Shown here: positions 34,605 through 43,747 of the stretch, one piece after another
Numbering within the stretch: position 1 is the first letter of the stretch
How the letters are laid out: every line of letters begins with the position of its first letter
Source: Shouchella patagoniensis
Lineage (GTDB): Bacteria > Bacillota > Bacilli > Bacillales > Bacillaceae_D
Assembly (NCBI RefSeq): GCF_002019705.1
Contig: NZ_KV917377.1
Span: 3,755,649 to 3,819,648 of the forward strand
Reading direction: 5' to 3'
Length of the DNA stretch: 64,000 bases
Notes under the pieces: model-generated
What the model was told of the DNA's origin: nothing
The model's database searches: none
The model's input: the letters and a program-made list of their open reading frames with translations, nothing else
Program-made: the position numbers and the translations under genes

Positions 34605-35447
34605 GTGCAAGTTCAGCTTAAACAAATAGAAAAGTCGTTTCAAAAAGACAAAAATGAAGAACTACATGTTCTAAATCAGATTGATTTAACCATTAACCAA
34701 GGCGATTTTGTCTCGCTTCTCGGTCCTTCTGGTTGTGGGAAATCTACAATTTTAAATTTAATTGCCGGGCTTGACTTGCCTTCTAGTGGAGAAGTGATCG
34801 TCAATGGAGAAACGGTTAGAAAACCGGGAAATGATCGGGTCGTTGTTTTTCAAGAGGCAGGGTTGTTTCCTTGGATGAATGTACTTGAAAATGTAACGTA
34901 TGGTTTGAAATTAAAAGGTTTTTCAAATAAAGAAAGTTCAGATAAAGCGTTGGAAGGATTGCGAATGGTTCACCTTGGCAATTTCACGAAAGCTTATCCC
35001 CACGAACTTTCTGGTGGAATGAAGCAGAGAGTAGCGATTGCAAGAGCGCTCGTAATGGATCCTGACATTTTACTAATGGATGAACCTTTTGCTGCTCTAG
35101 ATGAACAAACACGAATGGTTCTTCATAAAGAGTTGCTTGAAATTTGGGCAAATACTGGAAAGACCATTTTATTTATTACACATAATATCCGCGAGGCTGT
35201 TATGCTTTCAAATCGCATTGTTTTAATGGGGACTAGACCTGGGCGGATCAAAAAAGAATTTCCTGTTCAAGTAGCTTTACCACGTGATTCTTCTGATAGT
35301 AATTTGGTTGATTTAGAGCGAAGAATTCTTGCTGAACTTGAAGAAGAAATGGAAAAAGTATTAAAGGAGGAGTTTGGTGATGGTTACAGCTATAAGACGG
35401 ATCGTGTTCATCGCGATGATCGTGGCCACTTGGGAGATCATATCTAA
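34605..35447 (+). CDS. ABC transporter ATPase, SsuB/TauB/NrtD type
   Basis: A 280-residue ATPase: Walker A GPSGCGKST (about residue 42), Q-loop FQEAGLFPWMNVLENV, signature LSGGMKQR, Walker B ILLMDEPFAALDEQTR and the H-loop THNIREAV. This set is typical of importers for sulfonates, nitrate, taurine or thiamine precursors. GTG 34605 is preferred to GTG 34593 because GGTGGGG lies between. Its end overlaps the permease gene by 68 bases. Confidence 0.9.
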   Translation: MQVQLKQIEKSFQKDKNEELHVLNQIDLTINQGDFVSLLGPSGCGKSTILNLIAGLDLPSSGEVIVNGETVRKPGNDRVVVFQEAGLFPWMNVLENVTYGLKLKGFSNKESSDKALEGLRMVHLGNFTKAYPHELSGGMKQRVAIARALVMDPDILLMDEPFAALDEQTRMVLHKELLEIWANTGKTILFITHNIREAVMLSNRIVLMGTRPGRIKKEFPVQVALPRDSSDSNLVDLERRILAELEEEMEKVLKEEFGDGYSYKTDRVHRDDRGHLGDHI

Positions 35448-36168
35448 AGTTGGACCATTTCCGACCTTCTTATTTCCCCCGCTACTTATTCCAAATGACC
35501 CTGGGGGTATAACTGTACTAAGTACATTAGTAAATGGATTACTATCTGGTCAGATTTTACAAGCTACTGGAATAACATTAGGGCGTTTGCTTATAGGTTT
35601 CGCAATAGCGATTACACTAGGTCTTATTCTTGGTTATTTAATTGCCCGTTACAAACTTATTGATGATACTCTTGGTTTTTTAGTTACTGCATTACAATCC
35701 ATTCCGAGTATCGTTTGGTTTCCATTAGCAATTGTTTGGTTTGGACTTGGAAATGCAGCCATATTGTTTATTGTCACAATTGGGGCTACTTGGACCATGA
35801 CTGTTAGCGCAAGCACCGGATTTAAAAATGTGCCAAGTCTCTATATGAATGTCGCGAAAACGCTTGGTTCGAGTGGTGGTCATTTGGCACGTACGGTCAT
35901 CTTGCCAGCTTCGGTGCCCCATTTAATCTCGGGATTAAGAATGGCTTGGGCATTTGCTTGGCGTGCCATTATGGCAGGTGAGCTTCTAGGTGCTTCAGGA
36001 GGTCTTGGTTATTTGTTAAGTATGGGTCGTTCGCTACAGCAAATGGATTTAGTGTTATCAATTATGATTATCATAGGTGTTGTCGGCACAATTGTTGATA
36101 ACCTTGTGTTTTTACGGATGGAGCGTACTGTCCAAAAAAGGTGGGGGTTAAAACCCGGTTTAAATTAA
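35380..36168 (+). CDS. ABC transporter permease, SsuC/TauC type
   Basis: A 262-residue membrane protein of the BPD_transp_1 fold, about six membrane segments, with the coupling loop around NVAKTLGSSGGHLARTVILPASVPHLISGLRMAWAFAWRAIMAGEL. ATG 35380 follows AAAGGAGG, located inside the 3' part of the ATPase gene; the two coding regions overlap by 68 bases in different frames. Confidence 0.9.
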   Translation: MVTAIRRIVFIAMIVATWEIISKVGPFPTFLFPPLLIPNDPGGITVLSTLVNGLLSGQILQATGITLGRLLIGFAIAITLGLILGYLIARYKLIDDTLGFLVTALQSIPSIVWFPLAIVWFGLGNAAILFIVTIGATWTMTVSASTGFKNVPSLYMNVAKTLGSSGGHLARTVILPASVPHLISGLRMAWAFAWRAIMAGELLGASGGLGYLLSMGRSLQQMDLVLSIMIIIGVVGTIVDNLVFLRMERTVQKRWGLKPGLN

Positions 36169-36192
36169 AGAGATAAAGGGAGAGAAATGGAT

Positions 36193-37158
36193 ATGAAAGC
36201 ATCAGTAAAAGTTGGTATAGCTGCAATTAGCACAGGTGCAGTACTTGCGGCCTGTGGGGGGGGAGCAACGGAAGGAGAAGTGCGAATTGCATACTTTCCG
36301 AATTTAACGCATATCGCAACAATTGTTGCGCTTGAAAATGATTATTTTACTGAGGAATTTGGTGATGAAGCCACTTTTACAACGATGACTGTGCCAGATG
36401 GTGGTGCTTTTATGGAGGCGATGTCGTCAAATGAAATTGATATCGGTACAGTTGGTCCTGGACCAGCGATGAATATTTACACGCAAGAACCGGCACATTC
36501 AATTGTAGCAGGGGCTGTGAATGGTGGCGCAGTTCTTATGGCACGAGATGGGGCAGGAATTGACTCTGTAGAGGACTTAGCAGGTGAAAGTGTAGCTATC
36601 CCAACCATTGGTTCAACCCAAGACTTAATGTTACGAAAAGCACTTGCTGATGCTGGTGTGGAGGCAGATGATGTAAATCTTGTGCCTCAGGCTCCCGCTG
36701 ATACGTCAACCTTATTCATGCAAGAAGATGTGGCTGCTGCTGCAACTCAAGAACCGTGGGGAAGTTTCTTAGCGGATAATTTAGATGCAGCGTTCTTATT
36801 AGATGCCGATGAGTTTGCTTGGGGAGAAGAGTCTACAAATACTGTTGTTACCGCTTCTCATAATTTTATTGAAGTAAATGAAGACTTAACGCGTGCCTAC
36901 TTACGTGCTCATACTCGAGCTGTTGAGTTTGTTCAAGACAATCCAGATAAAGCGGCAGAACTTTTTGTGTCTCATATTGAAGCTGAAACGTCGAATGAAC
37001 TTGATTTAGATGAGATCAAACAATCAATGGAACGGTTATTTCCAACGGTAGATGTAAATGAACAAGTATTAAGGGAAATGGCCGAAATAAGTCATGAAGC
37101 TGGTCAAATGAGATCAACTGATATAGACGGATTAGTTGATTTGCAATACGTGGATTAA
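36193..37158 (+). CDS. Substrate-binding lipoprotein, SsuA/TauA/NrtA-like
   Basis: A 321-residue binding protein with signal peptide and lipobox LAAC (Cys about residue 20), then the NrtA/SsuA-like fold: IAYFPNLTHIATIVALENDYF, MEAMSSNEIDIGTVGPGPAMN, and AAAATQEPWGSFLADN. The mature protein is acidic. ATG 36193 is preferred to ATG 36187 on spacing from GGGAGAG. The substrate class (sulfonate, nitrate or pyrimidine precursor) is not fixed by sequence. It follows the permease by 24 bases. Confidence 0.88.
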   Translation: MKASVKVGIAAISTGAVLAACGGGATEGEVRIAYFPNLTHIATIVALENDYFTEEFGDEATFTTMTVPDGGAFMEAMSSNEIDIGTVGPGPAMNIYTQEPAHSIVAGAVNGGAVLMARDGAGIDSVEDLAGESVAIPTIGSTQDLMLRKALADAGVEADDVNLVPQAPADTSTLFMQEDVAAAATQEPWGSFLADNLDAAFLLDADEFAWGEESTNTVVTASHNFIEVNEDLTRAYLRAHTRAVEFVQDNPDKAAELFVSHIEAETSNELDLDEIKQSMERLFPTVDVNEQVLREMAEISHEAGQMRSTDIDGLVDLQYVD

Positions 37159-37202
37159 GTAGATTTAAGCAAGTCGACTTTGTTTCCTGTAGAACATAGA
37201 TA

Positions 37203-37237
37203 AAATACCTCAGAGTTTATCTCTGGGGTATTTTTAA
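37203..37237 (+). terminator. Terminator behind the SsuABC-type operon
   Basis: AATACCTCAGAG pairs with CTCTGGGGTATT (one G-T pair) and is followed by TTT. Confidence 0.75.
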
Positions 37238-37395
37238 TAAAGCCATTAGTAACATACAAGTGCATTTTAAATCCCTCCCCCTCTTTTCATTGTTTGTGAA
37301 GCGATTCGAGATCTAGTGCTAGTTTGTAGTATGAAACGATTTGGTTTATCTTTCGTATAGGTAATAATGAAATGAACGAAGGGGGCACTGTTTTA

Positions 37396-37920
37396 ATGAA
37401 TGATATTGAGTTTAATCCTCCGAAAGTAAAGGCATCGATACTTGAGAGAAATCTCTACTTTGGATGTTTTATCTTGCTCGTTATTCAGTGGGGCTTCTTT
37501 ATTTATCTAGTACCTTCATTGCCGCAAGAAGTACCGATTCATTCATCTTCTCTTAGTGGAGGAAATTATTCGTATGGGCCAAAATGGACAATCATCATTT
37601 TACCAATTTTAGCTACGGTGATGGCGGGAGCGATGTTTGGAGTGCGATTTGCAGTAAGAATGATGAATTTTCCCGTCCAAGTAACAGAGGCAAATGCTGC
37701 TGTGCTTATCCAATTGTGTCGAGATTTTATTGCTCAAATGAATCTCACTATAGTTTCTTTGTTTTTTGCTATCTTTATAGATTTTAGCCTTGTCGCAACG
37801 GATCGGGTAATCGAGGGATTTTGGGTAGTTCCAGGAGGCATCCTAGTCTGGCTCTTTGGAGTAATGATTTATTACATTATCGTAATGCGAAAAAGAGGAA
37901 AAGAACAGATGGAGAAATGA
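37396..37920 (+). CDS. DUF1648-like membrane protein
   Basis: A 174-residue protein with four membrane segments (about residues 19-38, 61-79, 112-129 and 141-161). YLVPSLPQEVPIHSSSLSGGNYSYGPKW after the first segment resembles the conserved DUF1648 loop (P-x-x-P-x-x-V-P-x-H). Its function is unknown. ATG 37396 follows AAGGGGGC at about 9 bases; ATG 37372 has no comparable site. The gene is monocistronic, with a strong terminator behind it. Confidence 0.7.
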   Translation: MNDIEFNPPKVKASILERNLYFGCFILLVIQWGFFIYLVPSLPQEVPIHSSSLSGGNYSYGPKWTIIILPILATVMAGAMFGVRFAVRMMNFPVQVTEANAAVLIQLCRDFIAQMNLTIVSLFFAIFIDFSLVATDRVIEGFWVVPGGILVWLFGVMIYYIIVMRKRGKEQMEK

Positions 37921-37925
37921 GAAAT

Positions 37926-37954
37926 CTGCATAAAAGATGCAGTTTTTTTTTTTT
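37926..37954 (+). terminator. Strong terminator
   Basis: CTGCAT, loop AAAAG, ATGCAG, then twelve T (37943-37954). Confidence 0.85.
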
Positions 37955-38004
37955 GCCGCATAGATTGGTCTATATGGGCATCGGGGAGCAGAAAGGTGGT
38001 GCGT

Positions 38005-38880
38005 ATGAAAGGGATAATTTTAGCAGGAGGTAGTGGTACGAGGTTATATCCAATTACCCGGGCAATATCGAAACAGCTTTTGCCAATTTATGATAAGCCA
38101 ATGATCTATTATACGCTTTCATTGTTAATGTTGACGGGAATGAAAGAGTTTTTAATTATATCCACACCGGAAGATACAGGTCGATATGAACAAGTGCTTG
38201 GGGATGGTAGGAACCTTGGTATCAGTTTAGAATATGCAATTCAGCCAGATCCAGGGGGATTAGCGCAAGCATTTATCATTGGGGAGACGTTTATCGGCAA
38301 GAGCGATGTAGCCCTCATTTTAGGCGACAATCTCTTTTATGGACACGGGTTACCTGAATTACTTGTAAAAGCAATTGAAAAAAATACAGGGGCAACCGTA
38401 TTTGGCTATTACGTAAAGGATCCGGAACGATTTGGTGTTGTTGATTATGATGAAAGTGGAAACGTTCGATCGATTGAAGAAAAACCAGCACAACCAAAGT
38501 CAAACTATGCGGTTACTGGACTTTATTTTTATGATAACAGGGTCGTTGAAATAGCAAAACAGCTGCAACCGTCTGACCGTGGCGAACTTGAAATTACGGA
38601 TGTCAATAAAGCCTATTTGGAATTAGGTTGTCTACATGTTGAACGCCTTGGCAGAGGGATTGCTTGGCTCGATACAGGTACTCATGAGTCTTTACTTGAA
38701 GCATCACAATTTATACAGACAATTGAGAAGCGACAAAGCTTAAAAATTGCATGTATAGAAGAAATCGCTTATCGGATGGGCTATATCTCCAAAGAGAAAC
38801 TAGCAGAACTTGCTCAGCCTCTCAAAAAAAATGAATATGGTGCATATTTGCTTAGTGTTGCTAAGCGAGGGGGAAAATAA
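38005..38880 (+). CDS. rmlA: Glucose-1-phosphate thymidylyltransferase
   Basis: A 291-residue nucleotidyltransferase: [13 protein letters not shown] at the N-terminus is the nucleotide-binding motif and [14 protein letters not shown] follows. [12 protein letters not shown] and [19 protein letters not shown] are family-specific. It makes dTDP-glucose from dTTP and glucose-1-phosphate. ATG 38005 follows AAAGGTGG. First of four contiguous genes for dTDP-L-rhamnose, ordered A-C-B-D. Confidence 0.95.
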   Translation: MKGIILAGGSGTRLYPITRAISKQLLPIYDKPMIYYTLSLLMLTGMKEFLIISTPEDTGRYEQVLGDGRNLGISLEYAIQPDPGGLAQAFIIGETFIGKSDVALILGDNLFYGHGLPELLVKAIEKNTGATVFGYYVKDPERFGVVDYDESGNVRSIEEKPAQPKSNYAVTGLYFYDNRVVEIAKQLQPSDRGELEITDVNKAYLELGCLHVERLGRGIAWLDTGTHESLLEASQFIQTIEKRQSLKIACIEEIAYRMGYISKEKLAELAQPLKKNEYGAYLLSVAKRGGK

Positions 38881-38881
38881 C

Positions 38882-39427
38882 GTGGAAATTCTACAAACAA
38901 ACCTTAAAGATGTTGTCATGATTGAACCGAATGTGTATGCCGATGATCGAGGATATTTTTTAGAAACGTATAACAAAGGGACATTAGAAAAACTAGGGCT
39001 GAACGGGGATTTTGTGCAAGATAATCAGTCTTTATCCAAACCAGCCGGTACACTCCGAGGTCTACATTATCAGCTTATACCGGATGCTCAAACAAAAATT
39101 GTTCGTTGTGTCCAAGGTGCAATCTATGATGTTGCTGTTGATATTCGAAAAGAGTCACCAACCTACAAACAATGGGTTGGCGTTGTTTTGAGTGCTTATA
39201 ACCAACGACAACTCGTTGTGCCAAAAGGGTTTGCTCATGGGTTTTGTACGCTTGTGCCAGATACGCTTGTCGCATATAAAGTTGACCATTCCTATTCTCC
39301 ACAAAACGATCGTGGTATTCGCTGGAACGATCCGACATTTGCGATTGATTGGCCGTGTAGCAACCCGGTTCTTTCAAAAAAAGATCGATCACACCCGTTA
39401 TTTCATGAAGCAGATATGAATTTTTAA
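38882..39427 (+). CDS. rmlC: dTDP-4-dehydrorhamnose 3,5-epimerase
   Basis: A 181-residue cupin epimerase. FVQDNQSLSKPAGTLRGLHYQ contains the catalytic His, and VAVDIRKESPTYKQW and VPKGFAHGFCTL are standard blocks. GTG 38882 is the start, one base after the rmlA stop, with GAGGGGG inside the rmlA end. It inverts C3 and C5 of the keto sugar before RmlD reduction. Confidence 0.95.
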   Translation: MEILQTNLKDVVMIEPNVYADDRGYFLETYNKGTLEKLGLNGDFVQDNQSLSKPAGTLRGLHYQLIPDAQTKIVRCVQGAIYDVAVDIRKESPTYKQWVGVVLSAYNQRQLVVPKGFAHGFCTLVPDTLVAYKVDHSYSPQNDRGIRWNDPTFAIDWPCSNPVLSKKDRSHPLFHEADMNF

Positions 39428-39446
39428 TTGGGGGAGAGAAGATAAG

Positions 39447-40430
39447 ATGAACGTGTTTATTACTGGAGGCGCCGGTTTTATCGGTAGTGCCTTTGTCCGG
39501 TATCTAGCAAATCGCCACCCTGAAGATCATCTAATTGTTTATGACAAGCTTACTTATGCGGGTAATCTTGATAATTTAAAACAAGTGCAAGGTTGTACAT
39601 TTATCCGTGGCGACGTTTGTGACCGGAAAATGGTTGAGGAAACAATGCAAAACCACGAGGTTAACGCAGTTGTTCACTTTGCCGCTGAATCACATGTTGA
39701 TCGAAGCATTGAGCATTCAGGCATCTTTGTACAAACCAATGTAGTAGGAACCCAAACATTGCTTGAGGCAGCAAAAGCGGTTGGTGTAAAAAAGTACATT
39801 CAGATCTCAACCGATGAAGTGTACGGGTCGCTTGGTCCAACAGGTTATTTTACAGAGGAAACGCCTCTTGCTCCAAATAGCCCATATTCTGCGAGCAAAG
39901 CAGCTGCAGACTTGCTTGTGCGTGCTTATTATGAGACTTACGGAATGGATGTCATGATTACGAGGTGTTCAAATAATTATGGACCTTATCACTTCCCAGA
40001 GAAACTTATTCCACTCATGATTACAAACGCCTTGCAAAATAAGCCATTGCCAGTTTACGGCGATGGACAGCATATAAGAGATTGGCTTCATGTCGATGAT
40101 CATTGCAAGGCCATTAATCTAGTGCTAAGAAAAGGAAAACCAGGCGAAGTTTATAACATTGGTGGACACAATGAACATACAAATATGGATATTGTGCAGC
40201 GAATCGTTCAGACATTAGGTGTATCTGAAGAGTTGATTCATTTCGTTGAGGACCGCCTTGGTCATGATCGTCGTTACGCAATCGATTCAACAAAGATAGA
40301 GAATGAATTAGGCTGGAAACCAGATTATACGTTTGAGCAAGGTATTGTGGAGACGATTGATTGGTACATTCAAGAGAAGGATTGGTGGCGGCGAGTACTA
40401 ACAGGTGACTATCGTCAGGTGGACCAATGA
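39447..40430 (+). CDS. rmlB: dTDP-glucose 4,6-dehydratase
   Basis: A 327-residue extended SDR: NAD loop TGGAGFIGSAF, STDEVYGSLG with the active-site Thr-Asp-Glu, YSASKAAADLL with the Tyr/Lys pair, and RCSNNYGPYHFPEKLIP. It converts dTDP-glucose to the 4-keto-6-deoxy sugar. Ribosome site GGGGGAGAG. Its stop overlaps the rmlD start as ATGA. Confidence 0.96.
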   Translation: MNVFITGGAGFIGSAFVRYLANRHPEDHLIVYDKLTYAGNLDNLKQVQGCTFIRGDVCDRKMVEETMQNHEVNAVVHFAAESHVDRSIEHSGIFVQTNVVGTQTLLEAAKAVGVKKYIQISTDEVYGSLGPTGYFTEETPLAPNSPYSASKAAADLLVRAYYETYGMDVMITRCSNNYGPYHFPEKLIPLMITNALQNKPLPVYGDGQHIRDWLHVDDHCKAINLVLRKGKPGEVYNIGGHNEHTNMDIVQRIVQTLGVSEELIHFVEDRLGHDRRYAIDSTKIENELGWKPDYTFEQGIVETIDWYIQEKDWWRRVLTGDYRQVDQ

Positions 40431-41287
40431 AAGTACTTGTGACTGGGGCGAAAGGGCAGGTTGGCTCTGCTGTCACGAAACAATGTTTAGAATCAGGATT
40501 TCATGTTGTAGCTCTTGGACGGCAAGAGTTGGATATCGTTGATGAGACGCAAGTGGCAAAGACGTTTGCTGCAGAGAAGCCAGATGTTATTATCCATTGT
40601 GCAGCTTATACAAATGTAGATCAAGCAGAATCTGAACCTGTGGAGGCTTTTAAAGTGAATGCTGTAGGCACACGAAATCTTGTGACTGCTGCACAACTTA
40701 TAGGCGCCAAGTTTGTATATGTGAGCACTGATTATGTTTTTGATGGTACGACCAAAAAACCGTTAGATGAAAAGCTGCCAACTTCCCCCCTTGGGGTATA
40801 TGGACAATCAAAACGTGCTGGTGAAACAGCAGTTGAAGAGCTTCATACACGCTTTTATATCGTTCGGACTTCTTGGGTGTATGGACATCAAGGATCAAAT
40901 TTCGTGAAGACAATGGTTAAACTTAGTAAGTCGAATCAACAAATAAAAGTTGTAGCCGATCAAGTTGGGTCCCCTACTTATGCAGAGGACCTTGCAGAAA
41001 CAATTGTGGAACTCATAAAAACAGAACGTTACGGGACGTATCATGTTTCAAATAGTGGTGCATGCAGTTGGTATGAGTTTGCAAAGAAAATCTTTGAACT
41101 TGCTGAGCAAGAAGTAACTGTGAATAAATGTACAACAGCTGAATTTCCTAGACCTGCTCAAAGACCTGCGTATTCTGTGTTTGACCACCGGGCATTAAGA
41201 GAGAATGGATTCAAGCCAATGCGCTCTTGGCAAGAAGCACTTTTAGTCTACTGTAAAAGGGAAAAGAGAAGGCGTTCTCCTAGATAA
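40427..41287 (+). CDS. rmlD: dTDP-4-dehydrorhamnose reductase
   Basis: A 286-residue SDR: TGAKGQVGSAV nucleotide loop, VSTDYVFDG, YGQSKRAGE with the Tyr/Lys pair, and VRTSWVYG. It reduces the 4-keto group to give dTDP-L-rhamnose. It is coupled to rmlB by a 4-base overlap and ends in a terminator, so no glycosyltransferase is co-transcribed here. Confidence 0.95.
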   Translation: MKVLVTGAKGQVGSAVTKQCLESGFHVVALGRQELDIVDETQVAKTFAAEKPDVIIHCAAYTNVDQAESEPVEAFKVNAVGTRNLVTAAQLIGAKFVYVSTDYVFDGTTKKPLDEKLPTSPLGVYGQSKRAGETAVEELHTRFYIVRTSWVYGHQGSNFVKTMVKLSKSNQQIKVVADQVGSPTYAEDLAETIVELIKTERYGTYHVSNSGACSWYEFAKKIFELAEQEVTVNKCTTAEFPRPAQRPAYSVFDHRALRENGFKPMRSWQEALLVYCKREKRRRSPR

Positions 41288-41307
41288 TGGAGGGCGTCTT
41301 ATTTTTT
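41269..41307 (+). terminator. Terminator of the rml operon
   Basis: AAGGCGTTCTCC pairs with GGAGGGCGTCTT using three G-T pairs, followed by a T-rich tract. The left arm lies in the last codons of rmlD. Confidence 0.6.
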
Positions 41308-41387
41308 GTAAAAGATACGTCTTTTTCCATAACGAAAGAGATTCATTAGTCGTATAATGGGTTGATAGAAGAGGGGAGAGTAAATGA

Positions 41388-41942
41388 ATGGTGCGGTTGT
41401 TTAAAATAGGAATGATGGTTTCTTTGCTTGGGCTTGCTGTGTTCTTAATCGCCTTTTCAAGTTCGACTCCATACGCAAATCAAGACATGCGGGGTTTACT
41501 AAACAGGTTGCCTCTTTCATGGCTTGAGCGGACTTTTATAGCGGATATTTCATTTACATATGGCGGACGTCAAATCGGTATTGCTCACTCTAATGTAGAG
41601 TCTTTTATTGAATTCTTTTTACGAAAAGGGGCTCACTTTTTTTCGTTTATGGTAATTGGTGTTCTTAGTTGTCGATTAATTGCGTACTTCTGCCGTCTGC
41701 GCATTGCGATGATGAGTTCTTTCTTTATTGTATTTCTATACGCTATATTTGATGAGTACAGGCAATCGCTTGTCCCAGATCGAACGCCTCTAGTAGAGGA
41801 CGTTATCCTCGATACAATCGGAGGGATTGTAGGTATTTTCGTGATTAGTTTATGGGTGATTTATAAGAAGAAAAAACCATCTTCAAAGACGAATCGGTTT
41901 GAACCAAGTACAAGAATGGAACGACGGCGATTAAAACAATAA
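41388..41942 (+). CDS. VanZ-like membrane protein
   Basis: A 184-residue protein with about four membrane segments. FLRKGAHFFSFMVIGVLS and FDEYRQSLVPDRTPLVEDVILDTIGGIVG match the VanZ-like family core (D-E-x-x-Q-x-x-x-P-x-R, then D-x-x-x-D-x-x-G). The C-terminus is basic. ATG 41388 follows GAGGGGAGAG. Members are linked to envelope or antibiotic tolerance, but the mechanism is not known. Confidence 0.85.
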   Translation: MVRLFKIGMMVSLLGLAVFLIAFSSSTPYANQDMRGLLNRLPLSWLERTFIADISFTYGGRQIGIAHSNVESFIEFFLRKGAHFFSFMVIGVLSCRLIAYFCRLRIAMMSSFFIVFLYAIFDEYRQSLVPDRTPLVEDVILDTIGGIVGIFVISLWVIYKKKKPSSKTNRFEPSTRMERRRLKQ

Positions 41943-41966
41943 TAACGTAAAAAACAAGCGAGCAAA

Positions 41967-42632
41967 TTACGCTTGCTTGTCAAATTGAATAGCTTGTTCG
42001 TATCGTGTATATAAGCGTTTCTCACCATGAAAACGGAAAATCGTATACTGGTGGAGCAAGAAACGATGTTCTGTTTCAAAGAGATTAATGGCTTCTTTTA
42101 AGCAATCAGCGCGATGGTGTTTAAAGTAGTTTTCAAATTTTTTAAGTGAATACGATTTTAAATAATAGAGTGGAATGACGGTGTTCGCACTAAGTTCTTT
42201 TGTTGCTTTCTCTTTGAACTGCTTTGCTTCTTCTAATGCCATTTGTGCATGGGTGACTTTTGCTTCGTAGTGCTCGAGACGTCTCCAAAGTAAGTTACTT
42301 CCATGCAGTACAACGAAATAGAGACTAATTGGGAGTAAAAGAAACAATAGGAAAATGAGAATCCCTTTATATAAGGCGAAATCAAACAAAAGCAATTGAT
42401 AGAGAGAAAGGAGCTGCTTCCCTCCTATTAAATGAAAGAAGAATAGGTAAGGAATAATTGCTAGGGCAAAGAGTGTATTCATATAGCGCAATTGGTAAAA
42501 ACATCTCAGAGGTCCGCTTTTTAACTCGTCTATACGTTTAGTAAGGTTTTCTCTTTCAGATTCAACTTTCGTTATGGTTTTTACTGTAGGGTGTAGTTTT
42601 CTAATGTGATCGAGCCACTCTTCTCGGTTCAT
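41967..42632 (-). CDS. Hypothetical membrane protein with coiled coil
   Basis: A 221-residue protein I cannot assign. The first 40 residues are a charged helix (TITKVESERENLTKRIDELKSG), followed by two hydrophobic segments (about residues 52-70 and 90-112) and a second charged helical region (EHYEAKVTHAQMALEEAKQFKEKATKEL). The C-terminal 70 residues are rich in His, Tyr and Phe. It converges with the VanZ-like gene. It is probably a membrane protein with cytosolic coiled coils. Confidence 0.6.
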   Translation of the reverse strand: MNREEWLDHIRKLHPTVKTITKVESERENLTKRIDELKSGPLRCFYQLRYMNTLFALAIIPYLFFFHLIGGKQLLSLYQLLLFDFALYKGILIFLLFLLLPISLYFVVLHGSNLLWRRLEHYEAKVTHAQMALEEAKQFKEKATKELSANTVIPLYYLKSYSLKKFENYFKHHRADCLKEAINLFETEHRFLLHQYTIFRFHGEKRLYTRYEQAIQFDKQA

Positions 42633-42780
42633 CTAATCCCACCTTCCTTTAAATTCTTGTCCATTAGTTTATTTGTATGAACAGGTTCTTGTTGCAATGC
42701 CTAATACTTTAGATAAGGTTCATGTGGGACCTCTTTCTTGCATATACATGGAATGCAGCAAAACAGGAGGGGGAATAAAC

Positions 42781-43035
42781 ATGGAAAAAACGGTTACAGT
42801 TGGGCTTGTAGATGGTTTGCACGCTAAAACGGCGGCCATTTTTGTACAGAAGGCGGGCCAGTACCAAGCGGATGTTCATTTGAAAAAAGGATCTTCACTC
42901 ATTAACGGCAAAAGTATTCTTGGTTTAATGAGCATTGTATTAAAAAAAGGTGACGAAGTAACATTAGTAGCTGATGGCCCTGATGAGGATGACGCATTAA
43001 CAACATTAACTGCGTTTTTACAAGAGAAAGAGTAA
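42781..43035 (+). CDS. HPr/Crh-like phosphocarrier paralogue
   Basis: An 84-residue HPr-fold protein. The active-site region reads DGLHAKTAAIFVQ: His14 is present (unlike Crh), but the canonical H-A-R-P is H-A-K-T. The regulatory serine is kept as Ser45 in NGKSILGLMS, where HPr kinase phosphorylates HPr and Crh to make the CcpA co-repressor. Overall the sequence looks nearer to Crh (IFVQKA, DEVTLVADG, FLQEKE ends). ATG 42781 follows CAGGAGGGGG; the longer frame from 42673 is not needed. It stands alone, without ptsI or the yvc genes. Confidence 0.82.
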   Translation: MEKTVTVGLVDGLHAKTAAIFVQKAGQYQADVHLKKGSSLINGKSILGLMSIVLKKGDEVTLVADGPDEDDALTTLTAFLQEKE

Positions 43036-43059
43036 ATGTTCAAACCGTAGTAACCAACT

Positions 43060-43090
43060 GCCTTTGAGATAAAATCTCAAGGGCTTTTTT
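43060..43090 (+). terminator. Terminator behind the HPr-like gene
   Basis: GCCTTTGAGAT and ATCTCAAGGGC form an 11-base stem with one G-T pair around AAA, followed by six T. Confidence 0.8.
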
Positions 43091-43211
43091 GACGTTAATG
43101 GTTGTTTGAGTGGCCCATCCTCAAACTATAGTCAAAGTTCAATAGCCTTCTTTTTGATTGTTGCTTTTTGTTGATTATTCGCTAAACTAGCTATACACGG
43201 GAGGGGATTGT

Positions 43212-43736
43212 TTGGAACATTTAAAGACAGATCGATTAATTTTACGTACTTTAGAAATGAGCGATGGGTTAGTCATAGAGCAAAAAGTAGGTGATTATGA
43301 AGTCGCTAAGTCCCTATTAACAATACCTTATCCCTATCCAAAAGGTGGCGCAGAGCGCTTTATAGAACAGACAAAAGCTGCTGTTTTATTAGGGAGTCTC
43401 TTGTTGTATGGAATTGTTCATAAAGATAAAAATGAATTGATCGGCATGATTCATTTAAAAATGAACGGAGATCATTTGCGAGGCGAACTAGGTTATTGGA
43501 TTGAAAAAGAAGAGTGGGGAAAAGGGTATGGTACTGAAGCGGCCGAAGCAGTAATGGAATATGGGTTTAATCATCGGGGCTTGCACAGGATTTTTGCGCA
43601 AGCGTTTACCGACAATCCCGCTTCTACAAGGGTCATGGAGAAGATCGGCATGACGTTTGAAGGAACACTTCGAAACCATGTGAAAAAAGGGAAAGAATTT
43701 AAAGATTTAGCTGTCTATGGGAAAGTCTATCAATAA
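43212..43736 (+). CDS. GNAT family N-acetyltransferase (RimJ/RimL type)
   Basis: A 174-residue acetyltransferase. LKTDRLILRTLEMSD is the typical start, GELGYWIEKEEWGKGYGTEAAEAVMEYGF the acetyl-CoA loop, and ASTRVMEKIGMTFEGTLRNHVKKG the C-terminal block of the RimJ/RimL branch, which acetylates ribosomal proteins or small amines. TTG 43212 is the start, behind GGGAGGGG. Confidence 0.88.
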   Translation: MEHLKTDRLILRTLEMSDGLVIEQKVGDYEVAKSLLTIPYPYPKGGAERFIEQTKAAVLLGSLLLYGIVHKDKNELIGMIHLKMNGDHLRGELGYWIEKEEWGKGYGTEAAEAVMEYGFNHRGLHRIFAQAFTDNPASTRVMEKIGMTFEGTLRNHVKKGKEFKDLAVYGKVYQ

Positions 43737-43747
43737 TAGCGTTTTTG

